A stretch of 5,983 bases of DNA from Gammaproteobacteria bacterium (GTDB lineage: Bacteria > Pseudomonadota > Gammaproteobacteria > UBA9214): the NCBI GenBank assembly GCA_029881775.1, contig JAOULY010000141.1, positions 1 to 5,983 of the forward strand, in the 5' to 3' direction. Positions within the stretch are counted from its first letter, which is position 1. Every line of letters starts with the position of its first letter. The notes below the pieces were generated by a model. That model made no database searches. It saw only the letters and a list, made by a program, of their open reading frames with translations, and had not been told where the DNA came from. Below, piece by piece: positions 5,548 through 5,983 of the stretch. A program made the translations under genes and the position numbers.

Positions 5548-5675
5548 TGGCTGCGTGATGCCGGAGCCAGCCGGTGCTCATCGGCTGACCGGAGCATGCA
5601 ACGGTCGCTCAACATGACGTCGAGTCGCATGCTGCAGCATGATTGTCCCGGGCAGCAACGCCTGCCCTGGCGCCG
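5548..5675. other. Convergent spacer with hairpins and a palindrome
   Basis: This gene-free gap lies between the stop of the cytochrome gene and the stop of the cupin gene. It holds CAGCCG/CGGCTG (5568-5573 with 5582-5587, 8-base loop) flanked by two direct copies of CCGGAGC (5561-5567, 5589-5595). It also holds the perfect 14-base palindrome CATGCTGCAGCATG (5628-5641) and a hairpin, CCCGGGCAG/CTGCCCTGG (5647-5655 with 5662-5670, one mismatch). None is followed directly by a T run on either strand, so a factor-independent terminator is not evident, though these stems may help end transcription from both sides. Confidence 0.4.
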
Positions 5676-5983
5676 TTAACTTTTATCCGGTGGTTGTATA
5701 TCTTCTATATCCTCGTAGGCGTCGATGACAAATCGAGGTGAGCAGATTGCCAGGAAGACAAGGTCTTCCGCGCCGGTGTTGCTGATGCGCTGACGGCACA
5801 TCGGCGGTATGAGTACGGTGTCACCACTGGCAACATCCTGCGGAGGCAGTCCGCCGAGCTCGACACGTCCATGGCCACTGATAATGTAATAACGTTCGGC
5901 GATGCCGGCGAGCCGGTGCCAGCGGGTGGTGATGCCGGGTTCGACGCGGGCACGGGCGATGGATAGTGTCGGGTCATCGCCCG
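5676..5983 (-). CDS. Cupin-domain protein (5' partial)
   Basis: A reading frame enters from the right edge on the minus strand and ends at TAA (5676-5678), giving 101 residues of the C-terminal part; the start is outside the window. The fold is a single cupin barrel. Motif 1 is PGITTRWHRLAGIAERYYII: it fits G-X5-H-X-H-X4-E-X6-G except that the second His is Leu. Motif 2 is GDTVLIPPMCRQRISN, where the usual His is Gln (visible residue 64). Only His22 and Glu29 of the four usual metal ligands remain, so metal binding may be altered or lost. The later FLAICSPRFVIDAYEDIE is a recognisable tail of small stand-alone bacterial cupins. The substrate and role are unknown. It converges on the cytochrome b561 gene, so it is not in the same operon. 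Confidence 0.85.
   Translation of the reverse strand, partial: GDDPTLSIARARVEPGITTRWHRLAGIAERYYIISGHGRVELGGLPPQDVASGDTVLIPPMCRQRISNTGAEDLVFLAICSPRFVIDAYEDIEDIQPPDKS

Noticed and set aside
5568..5587. CAGCCG/CGGCTG stem as an intrinsic terminator of the cytochrome gene.
   Set aside because: The stem is only 6 bp with an 8-base loop and is followed by ACCGGAGC rather than a T run.
5705..5977. A 90-residue minus-strand frame starting with ATG at the right edge.
   Set aside because: It overlaps the cupin in another frame. The cupin frame shows both cupin motifs; this one shows only Pro/Ser-rich low-information sequence.

Overview
The window is most likely from a gammaproteobacterium outside the enteric group. 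Two-thirds of it (1-4230) is the end of the spc ribosomal-protein operon followed by the complete alpha operon, in the Escherichia coli order: secY - rpmJ - rpsM - rpsK - rpsD - rpoA - rplQ, all on the + strand. The proteins align closely with their E. coli counterparts. The leader before rpsM keeps strings I recall from the E. coli S4-binding leader (TATCCT, AACGGGCTTTTC, and GGCCCGTATAGC at the start of rpsM), which is a gammaproteobacterial form of regulation.

Layout. 1-1068: secY without its first ~94 codons. 1099-1212: rpmJ, encoding a 37-residue zinc-ribbon L36. 1213-1381: the alpha-operon leader, with a probable S4-responsive pseudoknot. 1382-4230: rpsM, rpsK, rpsD, rpoA and rplQ, tightly spaced and mostly with clear Shine-Dalgarno sites. 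4244-4286: a strong stem-loop terminator serving rplQ and the convergent gene. 4284-4772 (minus): a small membrane-anchored LuxR-type helix-turn-helix protein. 4773-4923: a divergent intergenic region with several inverted repeats. 4924-5547 (plus): a four-helix diheme-type cytochrome b561. 5548-5675: a short convergent spacer with palindromes. 5676-5983 (minus): the C-terminal part of a cupin protein that runs off the window.

How the genes work together. The first block supplies the SecY translocon channel, four small-subunit proteins or their partners in ribosome assembly (S13, S11, S4), two large-subunit proteins (L36, L17) and the RNA polymerase alpha subunit. S4 is expected to repress translation of its own operon by binding the leader before rpsM. 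The second block is accessory: a membrane-tethered regulator diverges from a membrane electron-transfer cytochrome, and the shared intergenic region could be where the regulator acts (inference).

Points most worth a second look: an S4 protein with a full four-cysteine zinc site of the Thermus type, unlike E. coli S4; an alpha leader in which the start-codon-pairing sequence has a second, competing partner upstream; the sensor-less membrane-bound LuxR-type regulator; and paired dyads in the regulator/cytochrome intergenic region. I see no mobile element, CRISPR array, tRNA or rRNA, and no multi-gene system that looks wholly new.
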